A stretch of 64,000 nt of DNA. Source: Streptomyces flavidovirens DSM 40150 (GTDB lineage: Bacteria > Actinomycetota > Actinomycetes > Streptomycetales > Streptomycetaceae). This document shows positions 63,714-64,000 of this stretch, in pieces. Each line of letters begins with the position of its first letter. Within the stretch, counting starts at the first letter, position 1. The translations under genes were made by a program, and so were the position numbers. The stretch covers positions 144,072 to 208,071 of the forward strand of contig NZ_AUBE01000013.1 in NCBI RefSeq assembly GCF_000429085.1, in the 5' to 3' direction. The notes under the pieces are model-generated. The model was given only the letters and a program-made list of their open reading frames with translations, was not told the origin of the DNA and ran no database searches.

Positions 63714-64000
63714 ATGACTAATCGCATCGACCAGCCGCGACTACTCGACCTGGTCGGCAATCCCATTCTGATCGCAGGTATCGGAACTGGATTCGAGGCT
63801 ACCCTAAATTATCGGATCGGGGAGGGCCATGACGAAGTGAGCGGACACTTCGTGGTCGGTGGCGGAAGTGGCGAACACGGCCAGTTCCAGCTCAAGGTGA
63901 ACGTAAGTGGCGCAGCTTTTCAGCGCGACCGACTATTCGTTCAGGTGCTCGAGATCAGCCCGCGCGACGGCAGTGAGATCAACGTCGTGACCGTCCCCGT
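63714..64000 (+). CDS. Gmad2-like immunoglobulin-like domain protein, cut by window end
   Basis: From ATG 63714 a frame stays open to the window edge (95 codons): MTNRIDQPRLLDLVGNPILI...GIGTGFEATLNYRIGEGHD...GGGSGEHGQFQLKVNV...LFVQVLEISPRDGSEINVVT. GNPILIAGIGTGFEA and the later RDGSEIN segment resemble the Gmad2 beta-sandwich domain seen at the end of some secreted or sporulation-associated proteins. Here it comes at the start without a signal peptide. The 3' end is outside the window. Confidence 0.6.
   Translation, partial: MTNRIDQPRLLDLVGNPILIAGIGTGFEATLNYRIGEGHDEVSGHFVVGGGSGEHGQFQLKVNVSGAAFQRDRLFVQVLEISPRDGSEINVVTVP

Noticed and set aside
61000..64000. cas genes next to the CRISPR arrays
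   Set aside because: All open frames were read for Cas-like motifs; only transposase, ankyrin, fragment and Gmad2-like frames are present.

Overview
The window is from a high-GC actinomycete, almost certainly a Streptomyces. Third codon positions are almost always G or C, and GTG starts are common. The gene set matches a conserved Streptomyces chromosomal segment: leuA with a leader peptide, recO, uppS, znuACB-zur, glyS, dusB, ppdK, nirBD, an assimilatory nitrate reductase, dgt, dnaG and an HrdA-like sigma factor. Positions 1 to about 59850 look like core chromosome. From about 59850 to the right edge the DNA is accessory.

Layout. 1-5916: leucine attenuator plus leuA, a zinc-ribbon/TerB protein, a ferredoxin-NADP reductase, recO and uppS. 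5960-9250: zinc uptake genes znuA-znuC-znuB and zur on the minus strand, with a Zur box before znuA. 9334-17320: glyS, two small proteins, an MFS exporter, dusB, and ppdK behind a long structured leader. 17321-19989: an ArsR-like regulator and a PhoX-like secreted protein. 19990-26180: beta-ketoadipate operon pcaI-J-H-G-B-L with a divergent MarR regulator, two operator copies and no pcaF. 26205-29481: small stress and redox genes, one broken SDR, and an SDR/TetR pair sharing operators. 29514-34789: nitrite reductase nirB-nirD, a companion flavoprotein and a TSUP permease. 34838-38472: a VOC protein, a class F sortase with a probable substrate, a class IV aminotransferase, and a flavoprotein reductase under a SoxR-type palindrome. 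38512-40470: XRE/DUF397/DUF397 with a frameshifted ATPase. 40491-48168: cutA, nitrate reductase, a SanA-like protein, a GNAT protein, a sirohydrochlorin chelatase, dgt and a second ArsR-like regulator. 48573-59240: a flavoprotein, dnaG, a sigma factor, a heterodimeric ABC exporter, xylB and a small membrane protein. 59456-59847: two tRNA-Asn genes and one CAT tRNA.

Nitrogen assimilation links several regions. The nir and nas promoters carry 22-nt-spaced GTAAC/GAAAC elements typical of GlnR, and the sirohydrochlorin chelatase can supply siroheme to NirB. Zinc, redox (SoxR) and aromatic (PcaV-like) control sites are each visible beside their target genes.

The accessory end holds a VapBC-type toxin-antitoxin pair, a decayed IS5 remnant, and an IS5-family element of about 1.44 kb. 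That element carries an ankyrin-repeat gene between its transposase and its right terminal repeat. It sits between two short type I-E-like CRISPR arrays of opposite orientation that have no leader, and no cas gene is visible. Beyond lie a gene fragment abutting the last repeat, a tiny CxxC ORF, and a Gmad2-like gene cut by the window edge.
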